Below, piece by piece: positions 44,649 to 54,525 of a stretch of DNA of 64,000 nt. The stretch comes from Herbinix hemicellulosilytica. Lineage in GTDB: Bacteria > Bacillota > Clostridia > Lachnospirales > Lachnospiraceae. Position numbers and translations under genes: made by a program. Within the stretch, counting starts at the first letter, position 1. Each line of letters begins with the position of its first letter. Where the stretch lies: NCBI RefSeq assembly GCF_002904165.1, contig NZ_CVTD020000010.1, positions 124,001 to 188,000 of the forward strand, given 5' to 3'. The notes under the pieces were generated by a model. That model saw only the letters and a list, made by a program, of their open reading frames with translations. It was not told the origin of the DNA and ran no database searches.

Positions 44649-46118
44649 ATGAAGAAAGTATCGGTTTTAATTAATGCAAAGGACACAATAGGAAAGATCA
44701 ATTCTGAAATTTATGGGCATTTTTCGGAACATTTGGGAAGATGCATATATGACGGTATTTTTGTGGGTGAGGATTCGGATATTCCGAATATAAAAGGAAT
44801 TCGTAAAGACATAATTGAAGCCTTTAGGAATATAAAACTTCCGGTCCTTCGCTGGCCGGGAGGCTGTTTTGCAGAAGATTACCACTGGAAGGACGGAATA
44901 GGGCCCAAAACTCAAAGAAAGAAAATAGTAAACACAAACTGGGGCGGAGTGGTTGAAGACAATTCATTCGGAACTCATGAATTTATGGAACTTTGCAGTC
45001 TTGTAGGCTGTAAGCCCTATATAAACTTAAATCTTGGTGCCGGCACGGTGGTGGAAATGGCGGAATGGATAGAATACATAACGTCCGACGCCGATTCGCC
45101 TATGGCCAATCTCAGGAGAAAAAACGGGCAGGATGAGCCCTGGAAACTGGAGTATATAGGCATAGGAAATGAAAATTGGGGCTGCGGCGGCAATATGCGG
45201 CCGGAATATTATGCCGATTTATACAGGCAATATCAGACATTCTGCAAAAACTATTCCGGCAACAAGTTATATAAAATAGCCTGCGGACCGAACTCTTCCG
45301 ATTATAACTGGATGGAAGTAATGATGAAACGGCTTGATCCGAATGTTGTAAACGGTATTGATCTGCATTATTACACAATGCCGTACTTCCCTAATAAGGA
45401 TTCAGCAACAAAATTTGATGATAAACAGTATTATGACACTATAGAAGCAGCTTATTTTGCCGATGAGCTTATTACCAAGCATACGGAAATCATGAACAGG
45501 TATGATCCGGAAAATAAAATAGGACTGATAATAGGCGAATGGGGCTGCTGGCATGAGGTGGAACCTGGAACAAATCCGGCATTTTTGTATCAGCAAAATA
45601 CCATGAGAAATGCCCTGGTTGCTGCTATTGAGCTTAACATTTTCAATAACCACAGCAAACGGGTTGTCATGGCTAATCTTGCCCAGACCGTAAATGTACT
45701 CCAATCCATTATATTAACTGAAGGGGAACGTCTGGTTAAGACACCTACATATCATGTCTTTGATTTATATAAGGAACATCAGGACGCTACGGCGGTTTAT
45801 TGTTTTGTTGAGGATGTTCGTGCCGGCCTTGACAAGCCTGTGAAAATGATTTCCGGTTCAGCTTCTGTAAAAGACGGGGCTATGACTATCACATTATCAA
45901 ACTGCTCGCTTACTGAAGATGCAGAAATAGAATGTGACATTTCATATTTCAATTTTAAAAATGCAAGTGCTAAAATTCTTACAAACGATGCCCGTGCTTA
46001 CAATGACTTTGATACACCGGATAGGGTTAATATTAGAGATTACCATATAAATAAAGCTGGTGATAATTTATCGTTTATTCTTCCTCCATGCTCGGTAATA
46101 TCAATTCAATTGAATTAA
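44649..46118 (+). CDS. abfA: Alpha-L-arabinofuranosidase, GH51
   Basis: The 489-residue protein is a typical cytoplasmic GH51 enzyme. The acid/base Glu175 lies in [11 protein letters not shown] and the nucleophile Glu297 in [10 protein letters not shown]. The barrel (residues about 20-330) is followed by a beta-sandwich ending in [11 protein letters not shown]. It removes alpha-L-arabinofuranose side chains from arabinan or arabinoxylan pieces. No signal peptide is present. A terminator follows at 46135. Together with the GH127 gene it forms an arabinose-releasing pair. Confidence 0.93.
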   Translation: MKKVSVLINAKDTIGKINSEIYGHFSEHLGRCIYDGIFVGEDSDIPNIKGIRKDIIEAFRNIKLPVLRWPGGCFAEDYHWKDGIGPKTQRKKIVNTNWGGVVEDNSFGTHEFMELCSLVGCKPYINLNLGAGTVVEMAEWIEYITSDADSPMANLRRKNGQDEPWKLEYIGIGNENWGCGGNMRPEYYADLYRQYQTFCKNYSGNKLYKIACGPNSSDYNWMEVMMKRLDPNVVNGIDLHYYTMPYFPNKDSATKFDDKQYYDTIEAAYFADELITKHTEIMNRYDPENKIGLIIGEWGCWHEVEPGTNPAFLYQQNTMRNALVAAIELNIFNNHSKRVVMANLAQTVNVLQSIILTEGERLVKTPTYHVFDLYKEHQDATAVYCFVEDVRAGLDKPVKMISGSASVKDGAMTITLSNCSLTEDAEIECDISYFNFKNASAKILTNDARAYNDFDTPDRVNIRDYHINKAGDNLSFILPPCSVISIQLN

Positions 46119-46134
46119 TAACAAAGCCTGTTTT

Positions 46135-46176
46135 AAAAAGTGCCGGAAAGAAATCAGCTTTTTCGGCACTTTTTAA
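46135..46176 (+). terminator. Terminator of the arabinofuranosidase operon
   Basis: AAAAAGTGCCG (46135-46145) pairs with CGGCACTTTTT (46164-46174) with AAT following. Inner GAAA/TTTT pairs extend it. Confidence 0.9.
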
Positions 46177-46187
46177 TATTTTTACTG

Positions 46188-46243
46188 TTGACATATCAAA
46201 TAGATTTGATATACTAACAAAATAATAGTGATAATCATTACCA
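46188..46243 (+). promoter_or_regulatory. Promoter with internal palindrome and a Fur-like box
   Basis: TTGACA (46188-46193) and TATACT (46210-46215) are 16 bp apart. A 20-bp palindrome ATATCAAAT-AG-ATTTGATAT (46193-46212) fills the spacer. At 46229-46243 TGATAATCATTACCA matches the Fur 7-1-7 consensus TGATAATNATTATCA with one mismatch. The next gene, xth, starts 215 bp further. The region 46244-46458 holds no gene. Confidence 0.65.
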
Positions 46244-46458
46244 TTTACTTTGATTGGTATAATTAACTTTAACATTTTGAACTGATATTATAAATGCTTT
46301 TTATATAAAGACTGAATATATATGATTTTTTTATAGTATTTTTATTAATGTTTTTTATAATATAATGTTAATTTATGCAGAAATATATATTTATTTGATT
46401 TATCGGATATGTTAGAATGGAGTAAATAAAGGCTTTAATCAGGAAAACAGGAGGAAAA

Positions 46459-47289
46459 ATGTTGAGATTCATTTCATGGAATATTGATTCATTAAATGCG
46501 GCACTTACAGGTACTTCGGAACGGGCAATCCTTACTAAAAATGTTTTAGATACTATAAGAGAATATAAGCCTGACGTTTTAGCCTTACAGGAAACAAAAT
46601 TGCCCTGTGACGGCCCGTCAAAAAAGCATATGGAGATTTTGAAGGAAAAGTTTTGTGGCTATGAATTTGTGTGGAATTGCTCGGTAGAGCCGGCTCGCAA
46701 AGGTTATGCCGGAACCATGTTTTTATATAAAAATAATTTAAGACCGGCCGTTACGATTCCTTCAATAGGAGCCCCGGGTACTATGGATTATGAGGGACGT
46801 ATTATAACTTTGGAATTTGACGATTTCTTTTTAACTCAGGTTTATACTCCGAATGCAGGGGAAAATTTAAACCGACTTGAGGAACGTCAAATTTGGGATA
46901 TTAAATTTGCGGAATATCTGGCAAGTCTGGATAAGGAAAAACCAGTTATTGCGACGGGAGATTTTAACGTAGCCCACAAAGAAATAGATTTGGCCCATCC
47001 TGAAAGCAATCACCGCTCTGCCGGATTTACCGATGAAGAACGTCAGGGCTTTACCAATTTGCTGGCAAAAGGGTTTACCGATACTTTTCGTTATCTGCAC
47101 GGCGACGTTACGGGAGCTTATACATGGTGGGCCCAGCGGGTTAAAACAAGCAAAATAAATAATTCAGGATGGAGAATTGATTATTGGCTGGTAAGCGATC
47201 GGATAGCAGACAGGGTAATTAAATCTGAGATGATTGACTCCGGACCGAGACAGGATCATACTCCAATATTGCTTGAAATAGATTTGTAG
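46459..47289 (+). CDS. xth: Exodeoxyribonuclease III / AP endonuclease
   Basis: This 276-residue member of the EEP phosphodiesterase family has N8 (SWNIDSLNA), the metal ligand E45 (LQETK), GDFNVAH and the catalytic DHTPI near the end. It repairs abasic sites and removes 3' blocks. The 20-residue longer N-terminal region (residues 12-24, TGTSERAILTK) is a feature of some clostridial copies. The ATG has CAGGAGGAAAA upstream. It lies downstream of an apparent Fur-type promoter, possibly linking expression to iron or oxidative conditions. Confidence 0.9.
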   Translation: MLRFISWNIDSLNAALTGTSERAILTKNVLDTIREYKPDVLALQETKLPCDGPSKKHMEILKEKFCGYEFVWNCSVEPARKGYAGTMFLYKNNLRPAVTIPSIGAPGTMDYEGRIITLEFDDFFLTQVYTPNAGENLNRLEERQIWDIKFAEYLASLDKEKPVIATGDFNVAHKEIDLAHPESNHRSAGFTDEERQGFTNLLAKGFTDTFRYLHGDVTGAYTWWAQRVKTSKINNSGWRIDYWLVSDRIADRVIKSEMIDSGPRQDHTPILLEIDL

Positions 47290-47588
47290 ACGATTTTTTT
47301 GAATGTGTAAAAAGTGTCATGTGTCATATTAAAAGGATAAATAATACTGATAATCTGGTCGACTGTCACATGGAGGCCAAGGGCTAATTATGCGGTTCAG
47401 GATCATTTTTATCCCTTGCTGTTTACAAAGGGAGATTCATATAAAAACGATAAAGTGAGTGTATTTAAAAAAATCCTGCTACTTGGGCTATAGAACGGGG
47501 TATATTAAAAATTAGTGCTTTTTATAACAAGTTCCGCCTTTTAATATGTTAATAATAATATTTGCTTACCTATGAAAGGAGTAAATTA

Positions 47589-49226
47589 ATGCACTCTATT
47601 TTCGGTCGGTCAGATAAAAGCATCCGAATGAATTTAATTAAAATGTTTGTTATTTGTCTTATGATTGTTGCTGTTTTGCAAACGGTTTATCTAACAGGCG
47701 GAACAAAAAAAGCTTTTGTGCAGCTAATGTTTATTCCTATAATTTTGTCATCTCTTTTTTGGGGAGCTTATGCCGGTTTGGCGGTTGGAATTATCGGTGG
47801 GATTTTTGCGGGAACAATACCGTTAGATGTTTCTCAGGACATAATGCAGGATCCGATAAATTGGATTTCGCGTTCAATTATTTTTTCTATTATAGGATTT
47901 ACAACCGGATATTTATTTGACAAAATTAACAGATTAAATGCTGAAAAACAGGAAAGAAATTTAAAGAGCCCTTTTTATAACCTTCCCAATGCCCAGCAGC
48001 TATTTTATGATTTAGAAAACAGAATTAAAGCGGGAGAGCATTTCAGGCTTGTATCTATAAAACTTACAAACCTGTATGAAATAGAAAAATATATAGATAA
48101 TAAGCTGACGTTTGATATAGTAGAAAACCTGGCAAAGAAATTGGAACATTCTTGCGGGAGAAAAGCGGTTTACTCATATGAAAAAGATGAGCTGATAGTT
48201 CTTATATGTGATTTTTGCTTGAATGAGTATGAGGAAAAATTAAAACGGATACTGGACAATTATGTTTCTTCACCTATAAAAATGAACGGATATAAGTTCA
48301 GGGTATCAATAAAAGTCGGTATTTATTTATATAAAGGTGAGGAAACTACACCTATTGAAATATACAACAAAGCACGTATTGCTTACGAACAGGGAGAGCC
48401 GAATAAATCCGGAGTCTATTACTACGACAGAAATTTTGAAAAGAAAAGAAGAGAAAACCAGGATATTACAGGAGCGCTGCTTGAGTCTATAATAAAAAAT
48501 GAAATGTATGTAGTTTATCAGCCTAAAATCGACATAGTAAATAATAAGATTTCAGGTGTCGAGGCTTTGGTAAGATGGAAAAGAAACGGTACTGATTATA
48601 TTGAACCGAATATTTTCATTACCATTGCGGAAGAAATCGGGTTTATCAATAAAATTTCCGAGTTCGTTTTTAAGAGTGTAACCAAGCAGATTATGGAATG
48701 GAAAAGCAAAGGAATAAAAGTTAAGTGTTCAGTTAATGTATCTGTTTATGATTTGTTAGATGAATATTATACATATTGGGTAAATGGCATTTTTTCAGAT
48801 GAAGATATTGACCGGTCGGATTTTGAAATTGAAATAACCGAAAGAGTCATAGCTTATAATGATAAGAAATTACTGGATAAAATGTATTATTTTAAAGAAA
48901 AGGGATTTTTAATATCTATTGATGATTTCGGAACCGGCTATAATTCGCTGATGAGTATCGGTGAAATTCCTTTTGATAAGCTGAAAATTGATAAATATTT
49001 TATCAGCAGGCTTAACAGAATAGAAGTAGCGGAATTGGTTAAATCTATAATTCAATATGCCCATACATTTGGCAAGATAGTTGTGGCCGAAGGAGTTGAA
49101 AATGAAGAGCAGATTAAAATACTCAAATCGTTTAATTGCGATGAGGTTCAGGGATATTACTTTAGCAAACCTTTAATGCCTGAAGAATTTGAAGAATTTT
49201 ATTCAAAGTTTAATAAGCTGAGCTGA
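47589..49226 (+). CDS. Membrane-bound EAL domain phosphodiesterase with degenerate GGDEF
   Basis: The 545-residue protein begins with four membrane helices (about residues 15-115), then a GGDEF-like domain (about 125-290) whose signature is replaced by YEKDELIVL, so it cannot make c-di-GMP. The EAL domain (about 300-540) is complete: VEALVRW, ECSVNVS-like NVSVYD, EITERVI, DDFGTGYNS, KIDKYF, AEGVEN and EVQGYYFSKP. It should break c-di-GMP down to pGpG. The ATG at 47589 has GAAAGGAG 8 bp before it; the TTG at 47562 does not. Confidence 0.9.
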   Translation: MHSIFGRSDKSIRMNLIKMFVICLMIVAVLQTVYLTGGTKKAFVQLMFIPIILSSLFWGAYAGLAVGIIGGIFAGTIPLDVSQDIMQDPINWISRSIIFSIIGFTTGYLFDKINRLNAEKQERNLKSPFYNLPNAQQLFYDLENRIKAGEHFRLVSIKLTNLYEIEKYIDNKLTFDIVENLAKKLEHSCGRKAVYSYEKDELIVLICDFCLNEYEEKLKRILDNYVSSPIKMNGYKFRVSIKVGIYLYKGEETTPIEIYNKARIAYEQGEPNKSGVYYYDRNFEKKRRENQDITGALLESIIKNEMYVVYQPKIDIVNNKISGVEALVRWKRNGTDYIEPNIFITIAEEIGFINKISEFVFKSVTKQIMEWKSKGIKVKCSVNVSVYDLLDEYYTYWVNGIFSDEDIDRSDFEIEITERVIAYNDKKLLDKMYYFKEKGFLISIDDFGTGYNSLMSIGEIPFDKLKIDKYFISRLNRIEVAELVKSIIQYAHTFGKIVVAEGVENEEQIKILKSFNCDEVQGYYFSKPLMPEEFEEFYSKFNKLS

Positions 49227-49245
49227 AAAATATGGTAATAATATA

Positions 49246-49282
49246 TACCGACCCCCAAAGTTTTGAAATTTGGAGGTCGGTA
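49246..49282 (+). terminator. Strong hairpin after the EAL gene
   Basis: TACCGACCCCCAAA pairs with TTTGGAGGTCGGTA (49246-49282) with one mismatch. There is no proper T-run after it (CATTTTGTG), so it may terminate weakly or stabilise the mRNA. Confidence 0.55.
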
Positions 49283-49390
49283 CATTTTGTGTAAATATCA
49301 GGTGTGTTATAGTATATATACAAAAGGGGGATTATAAAATAAGCAATCTTTTAATCAGCTAATGGTTTTATATTATAATACAAAATCAAA

Positions 49391-50179
49391 TTAACGATAT
49401 ATAATAGGAGTTTCTACCATCCATAAATGATCAGGATCATCAATTCTGTCTGTCCAGGGATTATCCTCCAGATGACGGATCATCCAGGCAATATACATAT
49501 TATATCCGGGTGCGGTTACCTGAGGATGGGTTTTTCCCGGTGTGATGGCACTGAAGCTTCCGTCTTTGATTTTAAATACATCGTCTCCCAGGAAACAGGC
49601 ACCGAAACCCTGAGGTTTATCAAAACGGTAATAATAGACTTCCGGTTGTGGATGATGATGGGGAATATAACTTGACCATCCGCCCTGGAATGTAATCGAT
49701 TCACCTAATACCATGTTGGAGTAGGGTGCGTTATTGTAGTCAAATGCGGTTCTGACTATCCGGCGGGCAGTACCATCGCAGAAATTTTCACCGACCAATA
49801 CTTCCGAACAGTTTTCTGGAGTATAAAACACAGCGGGAAATTCCCTGTCGTTCTCAGTTGCCTCAACTAAAATTTCTGTATCGGCCGCTGCAGTTACGGT
49901 CACCTTTGTTCCCTTACATACATGAAGGCAGTATAGGCCTTCTTTAAACATATCGCTTCTTTTAACAGTTCTTGTTTCGCTGCCCCATTTGTATGTAACT
50001 TCACCTGTTACAAGGAGAATGGCCTGTTCTTCTTGCGTAAGATAAAATTCTTTTGATTCACCGGCACCCATCCTGTATACGGTAATATTCATCAACATAT
50101 CCTTATACTGACCGTCGGTTGTTGTAAGAACTTTTTTGCCGGTTTCGTCAAAGACCGGATAGCCAAACTGATTATTCAT
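49391..50179 (-). CDS. iolB: 5-deoxy-glucuronate isomerase
   Basis: This 262-residue bicupin of the IolB/KduI family isomerises 5-deoxy-glucuronate in myo-inositol breakdown. The metal-binding cupin motif YIPHHHPQPEVYYY (H174-H176, E180) is clear, as is FDYNNAPYSNMVLGE. It is an isolated gene with no other iol genes in the window, so its role may be in a partial or scattered pathway. The ATG at 50179 has AAAGGATGAG before it. Gap 50180-50470 is AT-rich without a recognisable feature. Confidence 0.9.
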   Translation of the reverse strand: MNNQFGYPVFDETGKKVLTTTDGQYKDMLMNITVYRMGAGESKEFYLTQEEQAILLVTGEVTYKWGSETRTVKRSDMFKEGLYCLHVCKGTKVTVTAAADTEILVEATENDREFPAVFYTPENCSEVLVGENFCDGTARRIVRTAFDYNNAPYSNMVLGESITFQGGWSSYIPHHHPQPEVYYYRFDKPQGFGACFLGDDVFKIKDGSFSAITPGKTHPQVTAPGYNMYIAWMIRHLEDNPWTDRIDDPDHLWMVETPIIYR

Positions 50180-50470
50180 ATTCTCATCCTTTCTGTGATC
50201 TTCGGTTAATAATTTTAGAAACCATGAAATTATATAAATTTAAAATTATCTGCCTGATTTTCGTAGTATATATAAGATTTAGTTAATAACCATCTTAAAT
50301 ATCGACTTTAAAATAATATATCAACAGAAATAAATAAAACAATAAAAATATACTCAATATATAACATACATATCACCATAATACAAGTAAAATCCTGATG
50401 ATAATTTAGCATTTTTTTTATATTTTAGTTTATATTATTAGATATATAAAACTATGATACAACCGTAATA

Positions 50471-50546
50471 AAAAACCTGCTGTGATTTTAAGCTTGTTTC
50501 GGCCACATAAGACTATTATGGCTGAAAAATCACAACAGGTTTTTAT
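50471..50546 (-). terminator. Terminator of the two-component operon
   Basis: On the minus strand AAAACCTGTTGTGATTTT and AAAATCACAGCAGGTTTT form the stem, with one mismatch, around a 30-base loop. A T-run (TTTTTTATTA) follows, just after the response-regulator stop. Confidence 0.85.
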
Positions 50547-52100
50547 TTAAGATTTTTGGTGCATATTCTTATATTTAATCGGAGTAATTCCTGTAGATTT
50601 TTTAAATATTCTTGTAAAGTAATTCTGTGATGAAAAACCTACGGCTTCGGCTATCTGATTCATGGAGTAATCGGTTTCCTTTAGGAGTATTTTTGCATGC
50701 TTAAGCCTGATTTGTTCAACATAATCGCTAAAGGACATATTCATTTCTTTTTTAAATAGCTGGCTTAAATAGGAGCTGTTTAAGTAAACATAGTTAGCTA
50801 CTTTATCAAGGGTAAGTTTGTTCATATAATTATCCTCGATATACTGAAGGGCAGCTTGTATAGCCGATGATCTGCCGGATAATTTTGCTTGCGTAAAGCT
50901 GCAATACTCATTCAAAAATTCATTGGTTTTTTCAATTAAATCTTTATATGTTTTGGAACTGCTTATATTTTCCTGCAGGCTATCCAGTTTTTCTACAATT
51001 AGTTGCTCAGAAGACTTAATTATTATATCACCGGAAAGTAGTATTCTTAGTGCGCCTCTTACGGCGGATATTAACTTCGATGGAGTAAGCTGCCTCTTAT
51101 ATGCATCCTCCATATAAATTATGATTTCCCGTGCAATTTTATTATAGTCTCCAAATTCCAGGTATTTTTGAATAAGCTGGTACAAAGCCGTCTTATTGGA
51201 ATGCTGCTCCGTATCAATAACCGGTTTATTGCTTTTTGTGCCGTAGAAAATACAGAAGCGTATAGTTTCAAGCCCGGAATCAATAAGTATCTTTAGAGAT
51301 TTATTCGCTTTATAAGGAAGGAGGATACTGTCACCCAATTGTAAGTGTTCAAGGCCCGATAATCTACTGTTTAAAATGGTTATAAGTTTCTGGTATTCTT
51401 CTTCCTGATTTTCAGGTATGTTGCTGGAAGAATTATAAAGAATAGCAAAATATTCATTTTCAATCGGAAAAGATACCCCATTATAATTATTGGCAAGAAA
51501 AGTATCCATGGTTATAGAGGCAATCCTTTCATCGGATTTGTCGTCTTTATTGGATACCGTAAAGACAATAATCATAAGGTTTTCACAGGTCAGATTTGGA
51601 TGTAATTTTTTTAAAAATGATTCTAAATCCGTTATAAGTTCATTTTTAACATATTCTTTATAAAGGGCGATTAATCCGGAAATGTCGTGGCCAATTTTAT
51701 TATTTTCTGAAGAATATTTTTTCTCCAAATCAATACTGTTTTTAACTTTGGCAAACAACTGCGTCAAATCCTCTAATTTCATTTCAGGTTTCAGTATGTA
51801 ATCTAGAGCTCCGGCTTTTAATGCGCTTTTTACATAACTGAAATCGTCATAGGAACTAAGAACGCAAAAACGGATCGAAGGAAATTCATTTTTTAGTTCG
51901 GTAATTAAATCTAAGCCGTTTAATACCGGCATCTTTATATCCGTTATAACCAGCTCAATTGGGGTATTTCTGCAGATTTCCAAAGCTTCACCGCCGTTGG
52001 AAGCTTCGTAAATGGTAGTATCTATATTTTTAATCTGCTGCATCAATATTTTCAGCCAGTTACGGATCAGTAAATCATCATCAACTATGAGAATATTCAT
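50547..52100 (-). CDS. Response regulator, YesN-type with AraC DNA-binding domain
   Basis: The 517-residue protein has a receiver domain (residues 1-120) with phospho-acceptor Asp54 in VITDIKMP and the acidic pocket DDD (7-9). A 280-residue middle region of unknown fold follows, and then an AraC-type double helix-turn-helix (about 412-514) with SDYVEQIRLKHAKILL and MNQIAEAVGFSSQNYFTRIF. It should switch on a sugar or glycan uptake operon. It overlaps the kinase gene by 20 bp. Its usual neighbours, the ABC sugar-transport genes, are absent here. Confidence 0.92.
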   Translation of the reverse strand: MNILIVDDDLLIRNWLKILMQQIKNIDTTIYEASNGGEALEICRNTPIELVITDIKMPVLNGLDLITELKNEFPSIRFCVLSSYDDFSYVKSALKAGALDYILKPEMKLEDLTQLFAKVKNSIDLEKKYSSENNKIGHDISGLIALYKEYVKNELITDLESFLKKLHPNLTCENLMIIVFTVSNKDDKSDERIASITMDTFLANNYNGVSFPIENEYFAILYNSSSNIPENQEEEYQKLITILNSRLSGLEHLQLGDSILLPYKANKSLKILIDSGLETIRFCIFYGTKSNKPVIDTEQHSNKTALYQLIQKYLEFGDYNKIAREIIIYMEDAYKRQLTPSKLISAVRGALRILLSGDIIIKSSEQLIVEKLDSLQENISSSKTYKDLIEKTNEFLNEYCSFTQAKLSGRSSAIQAALQYIEDNYMNKLTLDKVANYVYLNSSYLSQLFKKEMNMSFSDYVEQIRLKHAKILLKETDYSMNQIAEAVGFSSQNYFTRIFKKSTGITPIKYKNMHQKS

Positions 52101-53724
52101 TATATATGAATTCCTCCTCTATTTTGGGGATGTTAACAGTTATTTTTGTAAAGGATCCGGGCTCACTTTCAATTTTTAATCCGTATTCGTCACCGAAAGT
52201 AAGTTTTATTCGATCTTTTACGTTATGCAGACCGATACCGGTCCTGTTTGTTTTATTTATACCTGCATCAAGGTCAATACCGACACCGTTGTCAAATATT
52301 TCGAAGTAAATATTGTTTTCTCTAGCATAACCCTTTATAGATAAGTAGCCGTTTTCGTTTTTAGGCTTTAAACCGTGCATAAAGGAATTTTCAACCAAAG
52401 GCTGAAGTATTAATTTGATTGTTTTGCAATTAAGAATCTCTTCGTCAATATCAATCTCAACCTTGACGGTATTTGAAAAGGTGAATTTTTGAATAAATAT
52501 ATAATCTTCCAGAATGCTGATTTCTTTTTGGATACTAATAAATTCTTTAGTATCGGACAAACTGTATCTTAAAATCCGTATCAATGAAAGAATAATATTA
52601 TCGACATCTTCCTTTTTTTCAGTATAAATCAAATATCTTATCGATGCCAGAGTATTATATAGGAAGTGGGGATTTATTTGAGTCTGAAGGCTGATAAGTT
52701 CTGCTTGCCTTTTTGCTTCCTGTTCATTAACCAGGTTTTCCATCAGTTGTCTTATCCTTCCTATCATAGAATTAAACTGCTCGGACAAATAACCGATTTC
52801 ATCCCTTGATAAGACAGGAACGTTAACATCAAGATTATTGGCTTTTACCTTTTCCATATGCTGATATAAAACCTGTATCGGCTTTGTAAATTTGGAAAGG
52901 AACAGTGAACAGAGTATGAGAGTAATGACAAAGTAAACCACTATAACCATTAGATACAGAAATTTTATCGAATCAAATTTGGACAATAAGTAATTCTGAT
53001 CATTTAACAAGAAGATTTTCCAATTGCTAGTTTTTATTGTATAATGATTCATCAAAAGCTCTTGACCGTTTACTTTTTCCACGATATTGCTGCCGGTATA
53101 GTTATGCATATTGTTGTAAACAAAACCGGGTAGTTCATTAAGATTCAGGTTGTCAATAGCGGATATTAGATTGCTTCGGGAATCCAGGATAAATATACTG
53201 GAATAATCGTTAACATAACCGGAATATAATTTCCGTAATTCGTTCTCGGATAAACCTAAAACCAGGATTCCGGTTTTAGTCCATGTTTCCCTATCCTGGA
53301 GTTCTCTTATCAAATAAATGAAATCTTGGCCGGCGGTAGTAAAAATATTATCAAGTACCTCATCTTTTTGCCATAATATATAGGAAGGTCTGTCTGAAAG
53401 CTTTTTATACCAGTTCTGTTCGGTAATATTAATCATATCCGCTTTATGTATCAAAGTAGCATCTCCCAAGACTTCACCTCTGTTGGTAAATATAACGGAA
53501 TCAAAATTAATGTTACTTATACCGGAATTGTATTTATTAAGAATTTTATTTACCTGGTCTCTATTGGGCTTTATATAAGGATTTTGATTATATTCGGATA
53601 TGTTATCGAAACGGGACATATCGTAACAAGCGGATCCGCAAAAGATCTGATAAATGATGAAACCATACAGGCAAGTTATCTTGGTAAAAAATAATCGGTA
53701 TGGAGGGTAAAATGGATATAGCAT
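52081..53724 (-). CDS. Sensor histidine kinase, YesM-type, apparently 5'-truncated
   Basis: The visible protein has a sensing region (about residues 45-250), one helix (255-277), a HAMP linker (278-330), the His_kinase motif QTQINPHFLYN (His353) and an ATPase domain with VENSFMHGLKP and GIGLHNVKDRI. Normal YesM proteins begin with a membrane helix at residues 10-35. Here the first 43 codons lie antisense to a LivF-type remnant (53596-53694), so the true N-terminus has been lost. The gene overlaps the divergent transketolase. It may use the ATG at 53619 or be non-functional. It is fused in operon with the response regulator. Confidence 0.78.
   Translation of the reverse strand: MLYPFYPPYRLFFTKITCLYGFIIYQIFCGSACYDMSRFDNISEYNQNPYIKPNRDQVNKILNKYNSGISNINFDSVIFTNRGEVLGDATLIHKADMINITEQNWYKKLSDRPSYILWQKDEVLDNIFTTAGQDFIYLIRELQDRETWTKTGILVLGLSENELRKLYSGYVNDYSSIFILDSRSNLISAIDNLNLNELPGFVYNNMHNYTGSNIVEKVNGQELLMNHYTIKTSNWKIFLLNDQNYLLSKFDSIKFLYLMVIVVYFVITLILCSLFLSKFTKPIQVLYQHMEKVKANNLDVNVPVLSRDEIGYLSEQFNSMIGRIRQLMENLVNEQEAKRQAELISLQTQINPHFLYNTLASIRYLIYTEKKEDVDNIILSLIRILRYSLSDTKEFISIQKEISILEDYIFIQKFTFSNTVKVEIDIDEEILNCKTIKLILQPLVENSFMHGLKPKNENGYLSIKGYARENNIYFEIFDNGVGIDLDAGINKTNRTGIGLHNVKDRIKLTFGDEYGLKIESEPGSFTKITVNIPKIEEEFIYNEYSHS
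53596..53694 (+). pseudogene. C-terminal remnant of a branched-chain-type ABC ATPase
   Basis: The frame reads GYVIETGHIV, TSGSAKDLIN and DETIQASYLG before a TAA. This matches the last 32 residues of LivF-type ATPases, which are normally about 235 residues. The upstream frame stops making sense at 53595, where the truncated histidine kinase begins on the other strand. This marks a deletion or inversion junction. Confidence 0.75.
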
Positions 53725-54524
53725 ATTTAAAAGAAAAATGTAATCAAATAAGGATAGATACTTTAAAAGAAATCCATGTGGCAGGGTCAGGTCATCCCGG
53801 AGGGTCCTTATCTATGACAGAAATTATCGTATCTCTGTATTATTACAAAATGAAAATCACTCCGAAAAATCCGCTTGATCCTTTAAGAGACCGCTTTGTA
53901 CTTTCAAAAGGGCACGCGGCACCGATTTACTATGCTGTATTGGCAGACAAAGGTTTTTTTGACAAAGAACTTTTATGGACTCTGCGAAAGCTTCACAGCC
54001 CTTTGCAGGGACATCCCGACAAAAAGAAACTTCCAGGTGTTGACGCATCAACCGGTTCTTTGGGCCAGGGTGTATCAATTGCAACAGGTATGGCTTTGGC
54101 TGCAAAAATGCAAGGAAACGGTGTAAACGTATATGCGGTATTGGGCGACGGAGAACTGCAGGAAGGTTTGGTTTGGGAAGCTGCTATGGCTGCAGGCCAT
54201 TATAAACTGGACAATTTAACCGTTATAGTAGACAATAACGGTTTACAGATAGACGGTTCATGCGATCAGGTTATGAGTCTGCTTGATATCGGCAAGAAAT
54301 ATGAATCCTTTGGCTTTACGGTTTACGATGTTAAAGACGGTAATGATCTGGAGCAGGTAATAGAGGCGCTTGATGCTCCGTCTTACGGAAAACCTAAATG
54401 TATTGTAGCCCATACTGTAAAGGGCAAAGGAGTATCCTTCATGGAAAATTCAGTGGGCTGGCACGGCAAAGGACTGAATGATGAGGAACTAAATAAGGCT
54501 TTAGCGGAATTGGGAGGTAAATAA
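53712..54524 (+). CDS. Transketolase, N-terminal (thiamine diphosphate-binding) subunit
   Basis: The 270-residue chain has the TPP-binding signature GDGELQEG, then the metal-binding IVDNNGLQID, and GHPGGSLSMTE near the start. It is the N-half of the split transketolase common in clostridia. It joins with the next gene's product to shuttle two-carbon units in pentose metabolism. The ATG at 53712 follows GGAGGG by 4-5 bp; the ATG at 53700 overlaps that site. A LivF remnant lies just before, so the operon's head has been lost. Confidence 0.9.
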   Translation: MDIAYLKEKCNQIRIDTLKEIHVAGSGHPGGSLSMTEIIVSLYYYKMKITPKNPLDPLRDRFVLSKGHAAPIYYAVLADKGFFDKELLWTLRKLHSPLQGHPDKKKLPGVDASTGSLGQGVSIATGMALAAKMQGNGVNVYAVLGDGELQEGLVWEAAMAAGHYKLDNLTVIVDNNGLQIDGSCDQVMSLLDIGKKYESFGFTVYDVKDGNDLEQVIEALDAPSYGKPKCIVAHTVKGKGVSFMENSVGWHGKGLNDEELNKALAELGGK

Positions 54525-54525
54525 T

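Noticed and set aside
47654-47920. 88-residue plus-strand frame inside the EAL gene
   Set aside because: Alternative frame of a well-conserved protein without its own ribosome site.
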